The translations under genes were made by a program, and so were the position numbers. The notes under the pieces are model-generated. The model did not search any database. It had not been told where the DNA came from and was given only the letters and a program-made list of their open reading frames with translations. Below, one piece after another: positions 7,318-16,723 of a DNA stretch of 21,886 nucleotides. The DNA lies in NCBI GenBank assembly GCA_003427395.1, contig BFEA01000103.1, positions 1,587,979 to 1,609,864 on the forward strand. Direction: 5' to 3'. The stretch's first letter is position 1. Each line of letters opens with the position of its first letter. The DNA is from Chara braunii (lineage: Eukaryota > Streptophyta > Charophyceae > Charales > Characeae).

Positions 7318-8645
7318 CTGCTAGGTTACAGAGTAGCACGACCCACCCCAAAAGACTCCCACCTGCTAGGCTACAGGGCAAAACGACCCGCCCAGGCTCC
7401 GACCCACGTCGTCTAAGTACTAGCTTACTAGAGTGCCTTCCACCCTCGACAACTCCCCAGATCTCTCTACCAAGTCTCTTACCCTCGGACATCTCGAGTT
7501 ACAGGGCAGTGCGACCAAGCCCCAGCACCAACCAGCGTCGTTCTCGCCTCGTCCATTCACAAGCCCACGGGGACCCAAGACTACAACAAATACTAGACAA
7601 ACCACCTTCCACCTTGCAGGTTAGCCCCATGGCCGCAGAGTGCATTATCCCCCGCCATCGCAACCACGGCCTGCTGTCACCAACGTTAGCTTATGAATAA
7701 TTTTTTAATCAGAAAATTCAATCTCATTCAATAACATATTGAGAAATAAAAAAAGCTATGAAAAACAGAGAGGCGAAAATCAGAAATAGAGCCACCAACA
7801 ATCCAACTCAGACCCTCGCTACAGACGAGAAACCACCGCTCAGGCTTTCAGTCCTCGTACCAGAAATCGCCAGTTCTCACACCCCCCTTGCTAGGGTTAC
7901 AAGGCAACACAAACTGCCCCAGCACCGAACTAGCTGTTTTCTGACTAACAGAAAGTATCTTCCTCCCTCAACAACTTCCTTAGCTGCAAACCCCCTTCCG
8001 GGTTACAGGGTCACCGCCCCGACATCAACTACGTTGAAAGAGGTGGTTATGCCTTCCACCCTCGGCATAACTCCATTGACCTTCAACTCCTCTTGATCAC
8101 AGAGTCACTACTCCAGCACCGGCCAAAGTCGCCCCACCCCGCCCTTCTAGTAGACTTACCACTATGAGCAACCCTCCTCTACTACATGAGCCCACCCAAA
8201 ATTTCCTCCAAATCATACTTCCGACTTTCACCTTCCCATTTAAGGAAGCCAAAAGGAAAAAGGACAAGAACTAGAACCACTAACAATCCGTCTCCTACCC
8301 TTACCACAGATGAAGGACACGCCACCCAAGCTTTCAATCCTCGTACCAGAAATCATCAGATCTCATACCCCCCCTGCTAGGGTTACAGGGCAACACAAAC
8401 TGCCCAATACCGACCTAACTGTTTCTGACGGAAAGAGAGTGCCTTCCCCCTCGACAACTCCCTTAACTGTATGACCCCTTGAAAGGTTACAGGGTCACCG
8501 CCCGGACAACCGCTACTACGTCGAGCGAGATGGTTATGCCTTCCACCCTCGGCATAACTTCAATGGTCTCAAGCTCCCCCTGGTCACAGAGCGAATGTTC
8601 CAGCACCGGCCAATGTCGTCCCATCACACCCTTCTAATAATAGAC
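7318..8645 (+). repeat. Field of GGTTACAGGGCA-core repeats, with a ~485-bp duplication
   Basis: Cores lie near 7324, 7369, 7503, 7894, 8001, 8381 and 8485, each followed by a C-rich body (CAGCACCGGCCAxxGTCG). The stretch from about 7790 to 8160 is repeated at about 8275 to 8647: both contain TCCTCGTACCAGAAATC, TGCTAGGGTTACA, GCCTTCCACCCTCGGCATAA and CCAGCACCGGCCAA in the same order. Long C-rich frames here are by-products of composition. The field ends at the tail of the minus-strand LINE. Confidence 0.8.
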
Positions 8646-8782
8646 TTTTTTTTTCTTTTTTTTTAACCATCTCCGCCAGTGTTAGTGATGCTGATAAGAG
8701 CAGACACCACTAGCACCTGGGGAGGGGCTCCATCTATTGGTGGGGAGCATCACCTGCTGGAAAACGGGTCCAGCGTCCCTTA
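8646..8782 (-). mobile_element. LINE 3' tail module, copy D (end of L1)
   Basis: GGGACGCTGGACCCGTTTTC, CAGCAGGTGATGCTCCCC, CCAATAGATGGAGC, then GTGTCTGCTCTTATCAGC and an A-rich tail on the minus strand. This copy links the dispersed tail module to LINE coding sequence. Its distal section is shared with copy F (17687-17834). Confidence 0.85.
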
Positions 8783-8958
8783 TACAGCTTGAATGCAATT
8801 TGAATTCGGGGAATGTCAGGGAAGCAATTGTGGGAGATTAAAAGAGGGGGGAACCTCTTCACCCTGACTCGGAACCGGGTGCTAGATCCCTACTGCTACG
8901 CACTAGTTCCTTCCCCCCCACCAGCCGTAGTCCCATCTGTGTATTCCTCATGACCATT

Positions 8959-9348
8959 TTACCCACCCACCCCTCTATACCAATCCATGCCTACCAAAGC
9001 CTGAGGTGAGGGAGGAAAAAAATCGACAAAATCTGCAAGGGACTGGGTCGGGAATGAGGGGCCGATCTTCGTCCAGTCTCGAAAGCTTAGATGGTAGTCT
9101 CTTTCCCCGTCTCCTATATCATCCCCCCCCCTCTCCCTTCCTTTCCACTCTACCTTTGCAATCCACCCCCCTTGTTCCCCGCCCAGCCAGTCTTTGCAAA
9201 AACCTTCGATAGTTTGTCTGATTTTCTGTTTAGAGTGTAAAAATATTATTTGCTGTTTAATTTTCTCCCATTGAATGGTGATGTCTTCCTGTATTTGTTC
9301 CTTTATTGAGTTAATGAACTTTGTGTCATCTCGTCGCACTCCTTCCAT
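8959..9348 (-). pseudogene. LINE L1 C-terminal domain (post-zinc-knuckle)
   Basis: A 129-residue open frame with SIKEQIQEDITIQWEKIKQQ near residues 14-33, then a basic helix, then DWLGGEQGGWIAKVEWKGRE around residues 54-73. Beyond that comes FRDWTKIGPSF and a proline-rich end. The copies at 18249-18500 (KWLGGQQTGWMNRIEWKRD, FNDWTHIEPSF) and 17188-17475 (AEQIVYFVQTEIKAHWEG) align in order, so selection or recent common origin has kept this segment. I do not recognise it as a named domain. The amphipathic pattern suggests a coiled coil followed by a Trp-rich segment. The true start lies upstream in another frame. Confidence 0.7.
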
Positions 9349-9494
9349 TTCCAGTGTGCACCGACGCTACCAGATGACCCAGAGAATGGCTCAACGCCCC
9401 ACTTTGAATATGTTCTCCTCAAAGGTGGTGACCTGCGCTGGGGCCCATGCTTCGCAAAGGAGTGCTCTCCAGTCCCATGGCCAGGGCTATGAGG

Positions 9495-9720
9495 CACCCA
9501 TTTGGCTCCATAGGCGGTCCCACCATCTCCACAACCATTTTGTTGTCGGGCATTGTAGAAACATGTGCTCTATAGTCTCAGCCCTTTTCCTAGACGAGAA
9601 GGATACTATGCATAGCCTGCACTAGGGGAGCACCAACCCGTTTTGTTCCAGGTGTGTTCTATCTATTAACCAATCGTTTGTTGGCAGGCACATGTGATCC
9701 ACCTGCCATTGTAATGAAGC
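9495..9720 (-). pseudogene. LINE L1 zinc-knuckle (zf-RVT-like) segment
   Basis: The minus strand encodes LQWQVDHMCLPTNDWLIDRT, then CRLC, then AETIEHMFLQCP followed by a Trp-rich WLWRWWDRLWSQ. The Cys/His spacing is CX2CX14HX4C across 9550-9621, typical of the zinc-binding domain after plant LINE reverse transcriptases. A stop and a frameshift interrupt the segment. The copy at 17919-17990 keeps the same 72-base spacing. Confidence 0.75.
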
Positions 9721-9724
9721 TAGC

Positions 9725-10484
9725 TTTGCTAGCATAGCCTTATTTGCCTTAAACCACTTAACTTTAGGTGTTTCATCCAGCGCGCCTCCACCACATCCTT
9801 CAGGTTAACTCTTGGTCTCAGCATCCGGTAAGTGGCTTTAACCGAAAAGGTGTGCAGCTGCCTTTTCCCAGATCTTCCGCTACCGTATTGTATAGTCCAT
9901 TTCCACTCATTTGGGTCTAGGGGGAGATCCTAAATTGGCTTGTTTGGTTTATATACCTTTCATTGGTCTTTTTTCTTTAAGGACACGGATCCGGAATACC
10001 CCAACTTCGGGTCCCATTTTGTTACTTCTGGTCGTACCCTTTCCAAACTGTTACCTGCCCTTATTATGAACAGGTTAGCCACCACTTCCTGTTCTTCCCC
10101 CGCTCTGGCAGGTAGGTATATACTACATTTCCGATCACCCCCTCTGTCTCCCAGAAACCTACCCAATCCCCTTCCTCCACCGATGGTCCTTTGCGAAGGA
10201 TCCGGACTCAATCTAGGGGGACAGAAAAGATAACAGTATCCAGTGCCTCTCCAACCTGGTGGCAGTATCTCAGCTTCTCCCTCAGTCAAGTTTCTGACAA
10301 CCAGTCTTTGGTGTTTTGGTCCCAGATGTCTTTGACTCTCAGGATCCCATTCTTGACCCAACCTCTCCAGGGAACCTCGGTGTTGTGGAGGACTCTGCTG
10401 AACTGATCCGTTATCCATCTATTTCTAAATAAGGGTTGTCGGACCACTTCCTCCCACCGTTTAGGCGGGATTTTGTCCGGCATC
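9725..10484 (-). pseudogene. LINE L1 connection region between RT thumb and zinc knuckle
   Basis: Three frames on the minus strand are needed. The first (10484 to about 10286) reads PDKIPPKRWEEVVRQPLF, then NRWITDQFS, WVKNGILRVKDIWD. The second (about 10300 to 9960) contains LPPGWRGTGYCYLF and YLPARAGEEQEVV. The last (near 9780-9905) reads FSVKATYRMLRPRVNLKDVV, EARW. Plus-strand L2 has the same blocks (TRYEEVLR, PLFGNRLITD, WVKKGVTRIKDI, SVKVVYRLLRPRADISAIF). It is inactive. Confidence 0.75.
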
Positions 10485-10595
10485 ATCATAATCATTATCA
10501 TTATTATCAACTTCTCTATTCTTATTTCCCTGTTTTTTTCTATACTTGCGGTTGTGAAAATCCTCCCCACAAGGTTGTTGATGTGGAGGGCAGGA
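10485..10595. repeat. ATC/ATA microsatellite and spacer at LINE 5' junction
   Basis: CATCATCATAATCATTATCATTATTATC at the L1 truncation point (about 10480-10508), followed by T-rich DNA. Confidence 0.6.
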
Positions 10596-10930
10596 TTGAT
10601 TGAGTGGGGGGAGCTTTTTTTTGCAGGGGAAACACAAGGTGGGAAGCGTTTGCCTACAGGGAATAAGGGTGGACAAGGGGGACTGTCTAACTCTGGGGCT
10701 GGGAGAGATGGAAGGCGGAACACCATCTACTAGTAGTGGCAGAGTAGTACAAAGATGGCTTGAGGTTGGCTTTTTGGGGGAACAACCTTCTTTAAGGGGA
10801 GTAGGGTAGAGGGAGGTTTTCCTATTGTTGGGGCTGTGAGGAACCGCTCAACAACATAGTGGTTTTGATTAGCGGAGGCAGCGAGGGAGAGGAGGGGTGG
10901 TAAGAGGGGAAAAGAGGAGGGGTGGGCAGA
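10596..10930 (+). repeat. Dispersed G-rich repeat, copy 2
   Basis: Partner of 5151-5480: GTGGGGGGAG, GGGAAGCGTTTGCCT, ACAGGGAATAAGGG, CTGGGGCTGGGA, TGTTGGGGCTGTGAGGA and AGCGGAGGCAGCGA occur in the same order and spacing class. It ends in a purine-rich tract, followed a little further on by TATCATTATCATCATCAT. Confidence 0.65.
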
Positions 10931-11094
10931 GGAGGGTCAATCAACATAAAGTATCATTATCATCATCATATTGGTTGTCTATTCAGGATCCCACTATTAT
11001 CAAATCCGAATTCTTAGGTTACATTCTAGTCTAGATGATTTCCTAATTGAGTTTTCATTGTGTTCTTGCCCAGATTGAGTAGAAAACAGAACGA
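10931..11094. other. Spacer with ATC microsatellite
   Basis: Contains ATCATTATCATCATCAT (about 10953-10970) and otherwise unremarkable AT-rich DNA. Confidence 0.4.
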
Positions 11095-11300
11095 CGCTGG
11101 CCGGCGTTGGGGCATCGCCCTGTAACCTTCATAAGGAGCTTGAGGCCTTGGATAAAGATATGGGGATTGTTGAGGGTGGAAGGCAATTACAATACTTGAC
11201 CAAAGGCAACAATCTGGCCGACGAGGGTCGGCGCTGAGGTGGGTGGCGCTGCTCTGTAACCTAGCTAGATTGGAGTATTAGACCGGGTAGAGACTTGGCT
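11095..11300 (-). repeat. GGTTACAGGGCA-core repeats, inverted orientation
   Basis: GCCCTGTAACC (near 11117) and CTCTGTAACCTAG (near 11252) are reverse complements of the core, each preceded by the C-rich body read backwards (AACGACGCTGGCCGGCGTTG). They lie on the far side of LINE L1 and the G-rich repeat, in the opposite sense to the 7318-8645 field. Confidence 0.7.
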
Positions 11301-11497
11301 GGTATACATTATTGATTCGGTAGAAACTGGCTGGTTAGTATGGATATCTTAGATTAGGGTTAGGGTATTATGTGAGATCTGAGTAGATAAGCATTCTGAA
11401 TAGTCAGCATCAATCTCTAGCTTATTATCTCAATCATCCTTAATTATTCATGAATCATCCCAAATTTTCATTAATCATCAATGTATTCCAATTATAA
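11301..11497. other. AT-rich spacer with TCATC/TTAATCAT words
   Basis: Contains AATCATCC and TTAATCATCA repeats and one GATTAGGGTTAGGG that is too short to be telomeric. No gene was seen. Confidence 0.4.
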
Positions 11498-11572
11498 GGG
11501 ACGTTGGGCCCAGTCCAAGCATGTCTCGCTCCCCACGAATAGATTGGAGCAATTATTAAAATAAAAAAAAAA
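11498..11572 (+). mobile_element. LINE 3' tail module, short subtype, copy E
   Basis: GGGACGTTGGGCCCAGTCC, CTCGCTCCCCACGAATAG, ATTGGAGC, then an A-rich tail (11555-11572). Short like copy I (5530-5616). The tail runs straight into the 287-bp repeat. Confidence 0.75.
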
Positions 11573-11655
11573 GGGAGGAAGAGTGCAAGTGTGTAGAGAT
11601 AATTGTATGACAAAAAAACGAAGGTAGAGTGAAGAGAATGAAAGTGTTGCAATTG
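11573..11655 (+). repeat. Fragment of the 287-bp repeat
   Basis: GGGAGGAAGAGTGCAAGTGT through GAGAATGAAAGTGTTGCAATTG. It covers the end of one unit and the first bases of the next, so it came from a tandem (or circularly permuted) source. It begins directly after the tail of LINE module copy E. Confidence 0.85.
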
Positions 11656-12317
11656 AATTCGGGAGCGCCGCCTTAGCGCTACTACCACGTCAGGTTCACT
11701 GTGGTCGCAGCGCACGCTTTCGAAGTGCCACCAGGTACGGGACCAACGGGAAGGGGTCAGCGGGCGTCCGCCATCGCGGGAGCCGCTGGAGGTGCATCAG
11801 CAAGCGGGTGCACGGGTTGACCCGCCATCGCCGTGTAGCATGGACGGTCAGGGGTGGAGGAAGGAGAGGTGACATGTGGCAGTGCCTAATTTAGTAGTGC
11901 CCTATTTGGACGATGGCCATCTAGTCTGTCGATAAACTCGGGGTTAAGGATGCGAAGCAGGAAGGCGTGGTGTTCTAGCACGTATTGGCGACAATCAAGG
12001 ATACGCCCTGTGTGACGAGCAAGTGGACGTGCTAGGAACTAGTTTTATCGTGCTCCCCTAGGGCGATGGCTATTGACCCGGCATTGAACCCGAAGTGAAG
12101 GGCGTGAACCAGGATCAAGGACACATCTCGGGATACACGGGATAAGAAGATGCAGATACAACAAAAGGGGTGAGGGGAAAAAAAAAGTGGGGGGCTAGGG
12201 ATTACAAAAAGAGAAGTAAAAAGTAAGAGCGGCTAACGGAAACCGAAAACGGAGGACAAGGGGCGGCGAAAGTGGTCGGACACAACAGCGACCGGACGCC
12301 ATCCAACTCATAGGGCC
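11656..12317. other. GC-rich unidentified region
   Basis: Higher G+C than its surroundings, no homopolymers until 12178, and frames broken by frequent stops on both strands. It may be a decayed coding region of a transposon, but I could not match any motif. No RNA gene was recognised. Confidence 0.4.
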
Positions 12318-12319
12318 CC

Positions 12320-12457
12320 GCGTGTGCTTTGCACACGGAGAAGGAATGGGGAATGTCGTGATCAGAACAATGGGAGGTGCGCGAGATGTCAGTTATTGCG
12401 TGTATTTTGGACACGGAGAAGGAAGGGAGAACATGGTGATTAGAATAACGGGAGGTG
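12320..12457. repeat. 2 x 78-bp tandem repeat
   Basis: GCGTGTGCTTTGCACACGGAG at 12320 (also a CGTGTGC/GCACACG hairpin) and GCGTGTATTTTGGACACGGAG at 12398, each followed by AAGGAA, then GTGAT.AGAA.AA and GGGAGGTG. The hairpin is less perfect in the second unit. Confidence 0.8.
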
Positions 12458-13141
12458 GTGGCAACGATCGGTGGATAGGCACACGACCGAGCCATAGATG
12501 ATTAGGGAAGGGACGGACTTGGGAAGGGGGAAGGAATCCAAATCGGCGGAGAAGAGATAATAAGAGAAGTTACCATCTGCCTCATTATGGGGTCTTGTGT
12601 GCAAGATAGCACATGGTGGAGGAGGGAGAAATGGTCGTCAACGAAGGCAACATCAAAGAGCAACACAGGGAGGAATTGCAGTTGGTGTGCATGGTCAAAA
12701 CGCTGCCACAACCTTACCCCACACCGCATGTGACTGCCTTCTCCTTCCCAACCCTTGTTTGACCCCCCCAACTCTTTAGTTGAAAGCACCCACGCTGACT
12801 CCTTCTCGCGTGATTGACTAGTTAATCGATCCCTGATCAACCACGATCAACCCCGATCAACCCCTCATCTCCCTCCCATCCTTGGTCAAACCTTCCTAGT
12901 TCCCTGATCAAGACAAATTGCAGATATGTTTGTCCTTCCAATGGGAAAGCGTTTTGTCTGCTTTTTTTTTGTTTTTTTTTTTTTCCGCAGAGCGGAGAAG
13001 CCAGATTTCTTGAAAGGAAAGCGTTTTGTATGTGTTCTGTTTGTCAGGTCGGAAAAAGGAGAGGGGATTGGAAAAGCATCATTGATGGATTTGATTTTTC
13101 TTTTTTCTCCTCCCATATATCCCGATATCGCGTTTGGTAGT
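12458..13141. other. Mixed low-complexity region
   Basis: Contains three 10-bp GATCAACC(A/C)C units (12835-12864), T-runs near 12962-12984, and GGAAAGCGTTTTGT twice (near 12942 and 13017), which makes the open frame across 12926-13249 look internally repeated. No domain was recognised. Confidence 0.45.
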
Positions 13142-13273
13142 AAGACTTGCCGACAAGCGGTAAGTGTTTACAGGGTTTTTGTTGCAGTTGCGTTCCTTGT
13201 CACCTGGTGGTTAGACTTGTTGACAGATACCATACTACCAAGTGTTTAGAGTGTGTTCGCTGCAATTGTGTCC
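13142..13273. repeat. Degenerate ~60-70-bp direct repeat
   Basis: AGACTTG(C/T)(C/T)GACA...AAGTGTTTA.AG, then GTT.GCTGCA.TTG.GTCCT-like wording, occurs at 13142-13197 and again at 13212-13273. Confidence 0.6.
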
Positions 13274-13587
13274 TCTACTATTGATCGTAGGTTTCCCCAA
13301 GGTGGGCAGTGGTTTCCGGTTCCTCACAAACCACGCTAGAAAGGGCAACGGAAGGACGGACAGGGGAAGAGTAAGACAGCGGACGGATCCCGTACACAGC
13401 CTCACCAGCATGACGATGTGAAAAGGCGAAAAGGGGGCAGGCATAAAACAATTTTTCACCAAGGGGCGATGCGCTACCCGACCAAGGGGAAAAAACACGT
13501 CTATTCAGGAACGCACTACAACAGGACGAGGCCATCACAGATTTCGGAGAGCAACAACAGCAAGAGGTGACAACCTGACCTGCACAA
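13274..13587. other. Possible 5' region of LINE L2
   Basis: No domain is recognisable. Short frames on both strands. The 5' end of the L2 LINE could lie here but no boundary or promoter is visible. Confidence 0.3.
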
Positions 13588-14336
13588 CTCTTAAAAGAAC
13601 TTCAGGCAACCAAAGAACGGATAGAGTCACAGGAGACTTCAACCTCTTCTTCTACCACCTGGGCGGGCAAGATAAAGTGCATGTACAAAGGTGAATCCTT
13701 GACAATCCAGCAGGGGGCAGGAGAGATCGGAGACCAGATATGGCAGATCCCCCTTGAAAATATCACAACTGTCAGTGCCTACTTCCATTCTAGGCTTATC
13801 ACCAAATCGCCTGGTTCATCATGGGGGTAAAAAGCTCCAAGTCAAAATATTGCCCGCTGCCAAAATTCATGAGCGGGACGAACTTTACACACGACATGCG
13901 AGTAATTGGGTCTTTTATGATTGTCACGTACAAGTCCTCCAATGATAAGATCGGTTGGATCCGGAAAAGACTCACGGCCCTCAAAAGGAGTGAGGAAGGG
14001 GTCCGGGACTTCTTCCTTATACAGTCGATCTCGTCGTCAGTATTCACAGTCATCACCATGTTCAATACCGACAAAAAGTTGATGGACACGTGGAGTAGTG
14101 TGCGCTACAAACGTCTGAAGTGCGGATCTACCCATGGTCGCCTCAGAGACAACAAACTTGAACAAAGAAGGGAGGAGAGGCGTGATCGGCTCAAGGCCGA
14201 TTACTATTGGACCGAATACCAGCATGTCCTAATTGAGATCCAGGTCGCATTTGTTCAAGACCTTGCACAAAAATACGACATGTGTTCCAGAAACCGACTG
14301 CCTCAACCATCCTGCCAGAGGCATGAAGGTCACTAA
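13588..14336 (+). pseudogene. LINE L2 ORF1-like region
   Basis: Frame 1 from 13588 carries LLKELQATKERIESQETS, a Ser/Thr linker and IWQIPLENITTVSAYFHSRL to about 13830. An overlapping 171-codon frame (13821-14336) then continues with RKRLTALKRSEEGVRDFF and a charged RLRDNKLEQRREERRDRLKA stretch typical of a helical, possibly coiled-coil segment. I do not recognise an RRM or CCHC motif. Position upstream of an endonuclease scrap and RT is the argument for ORF1. The frame shift near 13820 may be a mutation, or only one of the two frames may be real. Confidence 0.4.
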
Positions 14337-14581
14337 CCGTTTGCTTTGCAATCCGTTCCAACACACATCGGCAAACAGTTGACCCAGGCCACGAGGACTG
14401 GGTATACATAGACGAAGCAAAAGAAGAGGGAGGGATCAGGGGGTGGGAGTGAGAGAGAAAAGAGGAGATTGATCTGGAAAGCAAACCCCCGGACCTTTGG
14501 ATACCCCCACATTCAGTTGAAAAACACTTGGGTACATAGCATGATCACCGGGACCCCCCCAGCTCGGGGCAATCACAGGAG

Positions 14582-14635
14582 TCCCGACCAGAGGTGTTCC
14601 TCAAAGAAACAAAAGTAGGGAGGTATGGCAAGTAG
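14582..14635 (+). pseudogene. LINE endonuclease N-terminal scrap
   Basis: SRPEVFLKETKVGRYGK followed by a stop. In plant LINEs the AP-endonuclease domain begins with an asparagine motif and then (D/E)-h-x-h-L-Q-E-T-K. FLKETK fits that second motif with Q replaced by K. No later catalytic motif (SDH) follows before the RT region, so the rest of the domain is deleted. Short, so chance is possible. Confidence 0.35.
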
Positions 14636-14739
14636 TCCCCCCCCCAAAAAAACAAGCAAAAGCATTGAAACTGGTCCCTGCATATCGAAATAAATCTTTG
14701 AGGAACAGGAGTAAGGAAAATTTGGCTCGGGACACCAAC

Positions 14740-15510
14740 CGTTTTGAAACATTTGTTATGGAAGCGCTAGGAGCCAACCTTAGGGCTAATCATAATTTAC
14801 AGCGCCTGCGGATTTCTGGCATCCCAGAGGAGGTCATCCCTGTTTGTTCCATGTTTGCAGATGATCTCACAATTATGGTAGATGCAACAAAGGAAAATAT
14901 GGTAGAAATTCAAGCTTTGATGGATAAATTTTTGCAAGTTTCAGACATGGTGGTCAATTGGGGTAATAAAACTCAAGGATGGTGGATTCATTCCACTGGT
15001 GATCGGCCCCCAAAATAACCTAAAGTGAGATGGCTGCCACTAGAAGCCCCAATTTTTATTCTCAGTATTTCCCTCACAGCAGTTGGGAAACCCATGACAT
15101 ATGATGACGGGGTGTCCAGACCGACCATTGAAAAAATGCATCAATGGAAGAATAAGCATACCTCGACATTTGAGAGGGCCATCATTATTAATAATGTTAT
15201 ATTGGTTTTTATCTGGTACAAATCAGCTCTTTGGGCCATAAGTAATGCACACACCAAAATCCCGCAGAAACAGGTTACAACTTTCTTATTGAGAAGGAAT
15301 CATGAATAGGATAAGGTAATCCCCGGAGTGGTTGGCGTTCTCTGATTCAACCCAAAACTAAGGGGGGTCTAAGGATTCTTGATTCAAATCTTAAGTATCA
15401 AGCTCGTGCAATACAATGCATTAAAAAAAAACAATTTTATCCACTAATAAACCCTATCAGATCATGGCTCTCAAACAGATTCGTAGGTTTGCCCCTGTAG
15501 GGAGCGAAGA
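14740..15510 (+). pseudogene. LINE L2 reverse transcriptase, C-terminal half plus thumb
   Basis: The 14665-15018 frame contains FVMEALGANLRANHNLQRLR, then SMFADDLTIMVDATKENM, where FADD is the catalytic RT box with both aspartates intact, then IQALMDKFLQVSDMVVNWG, the following RT block. After an in-frame TAA (15016-15018) the same frame gives MHQWKNKHTSTFERAIIINN and FIWYKSALWAI, the thumb region, then RRNHE-stop-DKVIP. A frame change leads to QPKTKGGLRILDSNLKYQAR near 15348. Subdomains upstream of ME(A)LGA are absent or unrecognisable. The order is typical of plant L1-like or RTE-like LINEs; I cannot assign the clade. Confidence 0.82.
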
Positions 15511-15559
15511 CATACACCCGCTCTCATGGGTCGAGGATCGTTTTTTGTCCATTTCAAGG

Positions 15560-16500
15560 GCAAAGGTGAGTGAGAATATAATGGGGGACCGAGAGGAGGC
15601 GACAAATGATATTGTTTTGGATAATCTGTGGGTAACCCTGTTAAAAATATGGAGACGACTACCGTTGCCTGACAAACCATTTCCTACGAGATATGAGGAA
15701 GTCCTTCGTTAACCACTTTTTGGTAACAGATTGATCACGGACCTAAATTGATGCATCTTCAATAGTTCTTCTAGACCATGATGTTCGTGGGTAAAGAAGG
15801 GGGTTACACGAATCAAAGACATATAAGATCCAGGTAGGAAGGACTTAAAGACGGGGGTGCAGTTAAGACAATCCTTAAGATATGCTTATCATATCAATAT
15901 AAGCTTGGACCGGATTATTTTCTATATACCTCTGGCTTGGGTAACAACCCTTAGGAGAGGGTCCAGGATTAAGGATGCGGATTGTGTGGTAGGGGTCCAT
16001 ACCAATGGACAAAAGGTAGTAGGTCAGGTGGTCCACATGCTTCCGCAAGGAGCTCTAGTAAGCACTTGTAAGATAAATAGAGAGTTTTTATTGATTCATT
16101 CTCCATCAGATCCAGTTAGTCTATTTTTCGTAACCCATCTTTATAGAATCAGGATTCTCTTTATCTCTTCAGTTAAGGGGTGAAGAACTTTTCACTTGGA
16201 AATACCCATCTCGGAACTTCCACTTGATTCCGCAGAGTGGGTTTAGAAGACTAGTAAGAAGGGAAAACCTAGCTCATTACAATCCCTATCAGTAAAAGTT
16301 GTCTACCGTCTCCTAAGACCAAGAGCTGACATTTCGGCAATATTTTTGGATAGATGGGCAAGACACCTTAATCTTGACTTTGATTCAATCAAACATATTA
16401 AATTTTTCAAAAAAAGCGGACAATGCCTATCTAAATTTTCATCCTTGCAGTGGCAAATTGCTCATTGTTGTCTATCTACTGACGACTGATTCATAGACCA
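15560..16500 (+). pseudogene. LINE L2 connection region
   Basis: Frame 2 carries IMGDREEATNDIVLDNLW, LPDKPFPTRYEEVLR, then (stop) PLFGNRLITD, WVKKGVTRIKDI and later SVKVVYRLLRPRADISAIFL, DRW, followed by SSLQWQIAHCCLSTDD. Each block has a direct counterpart in L1 on the minus strand (PDKIPPKRWEEVVRQPLF; SVKATYRMLRPRVN; SLQWQVDHMCLPTND). Several stops are present. Confidence 0.75.
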
Positions 16501-16568
16501 CTCTTCACTGGAACAGAAGTGGACGCAGATCATGCGTATCATCCTTTCCTAGTAAAAAATGTCGGAAA

Positions 16569-16625
16569 ACTATCGAGCACGTTTTTATGCAATACCCCAG
16601 GTCGGTTTTATTATGGGGGAGATGA
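16569..16625 (+). pseudogene. LINE L2 degraded zinc knuckle
   Basis: Frame 3 reads TIEHVFMQYPRSVLLWGR. The His is kept, but the final Cys of the CX2CX14HX4C knuckle seen in the other two copies is Tyr (TAC for TGC), and the upstream Cys pair is not readable in a single frame. Confidence 0.6.
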
Positions 16626-16723
16626 GATTATGTTTGAAGGGAACTCACTGGTTTGAACTGGTCTTGGGACTGGGAGAGAAGGTTAACAACAGTCATATTT
16701 TTCATCACCTTTTCAGGACACCC

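Larger units (their letters stand above)
8646..10484 (-). mobile_element. LINE retrotransposon L1, 5'-truncated, decayed
   Basis: Read on the minus strand, this copy begins abruptly inside the region after the RT thumb (near 10484). It continues through a connection region, a zinc knuckle and a C-terminal domain ending in a stop at 8959-8961. A ~175-base 3' UTR follows, then the shared tail module (8646-8782) with an A-rich tail. Order and motifs match the two plus-strand copies at 13588-17834 and 17843-18984, so all three are one family. The upstream junction consists of ATA/ATG trinucleotides (10480-10508), a pattern often left at 5' truncations. Several frameshifts make it inactive. Confidence 0.88.

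Noticed and set aside
7433-8380. Several plus-strand Pro/Thr-rich frames
   Set aside because: They arise from the C-rich repeat field and change with each repeat unit.
11348-11361. GATTAGGGTTAGGG as an interstitial telomere tract
   Set aside because: Fewer than two units of TTAGGG and not the plant TTTAGGG type.
13235-13538. Overlapping minus-strand frames upstream of LINE L2
   Set aside because: No recognisable domain and two overlapping frames of similar length, as expected by chance.
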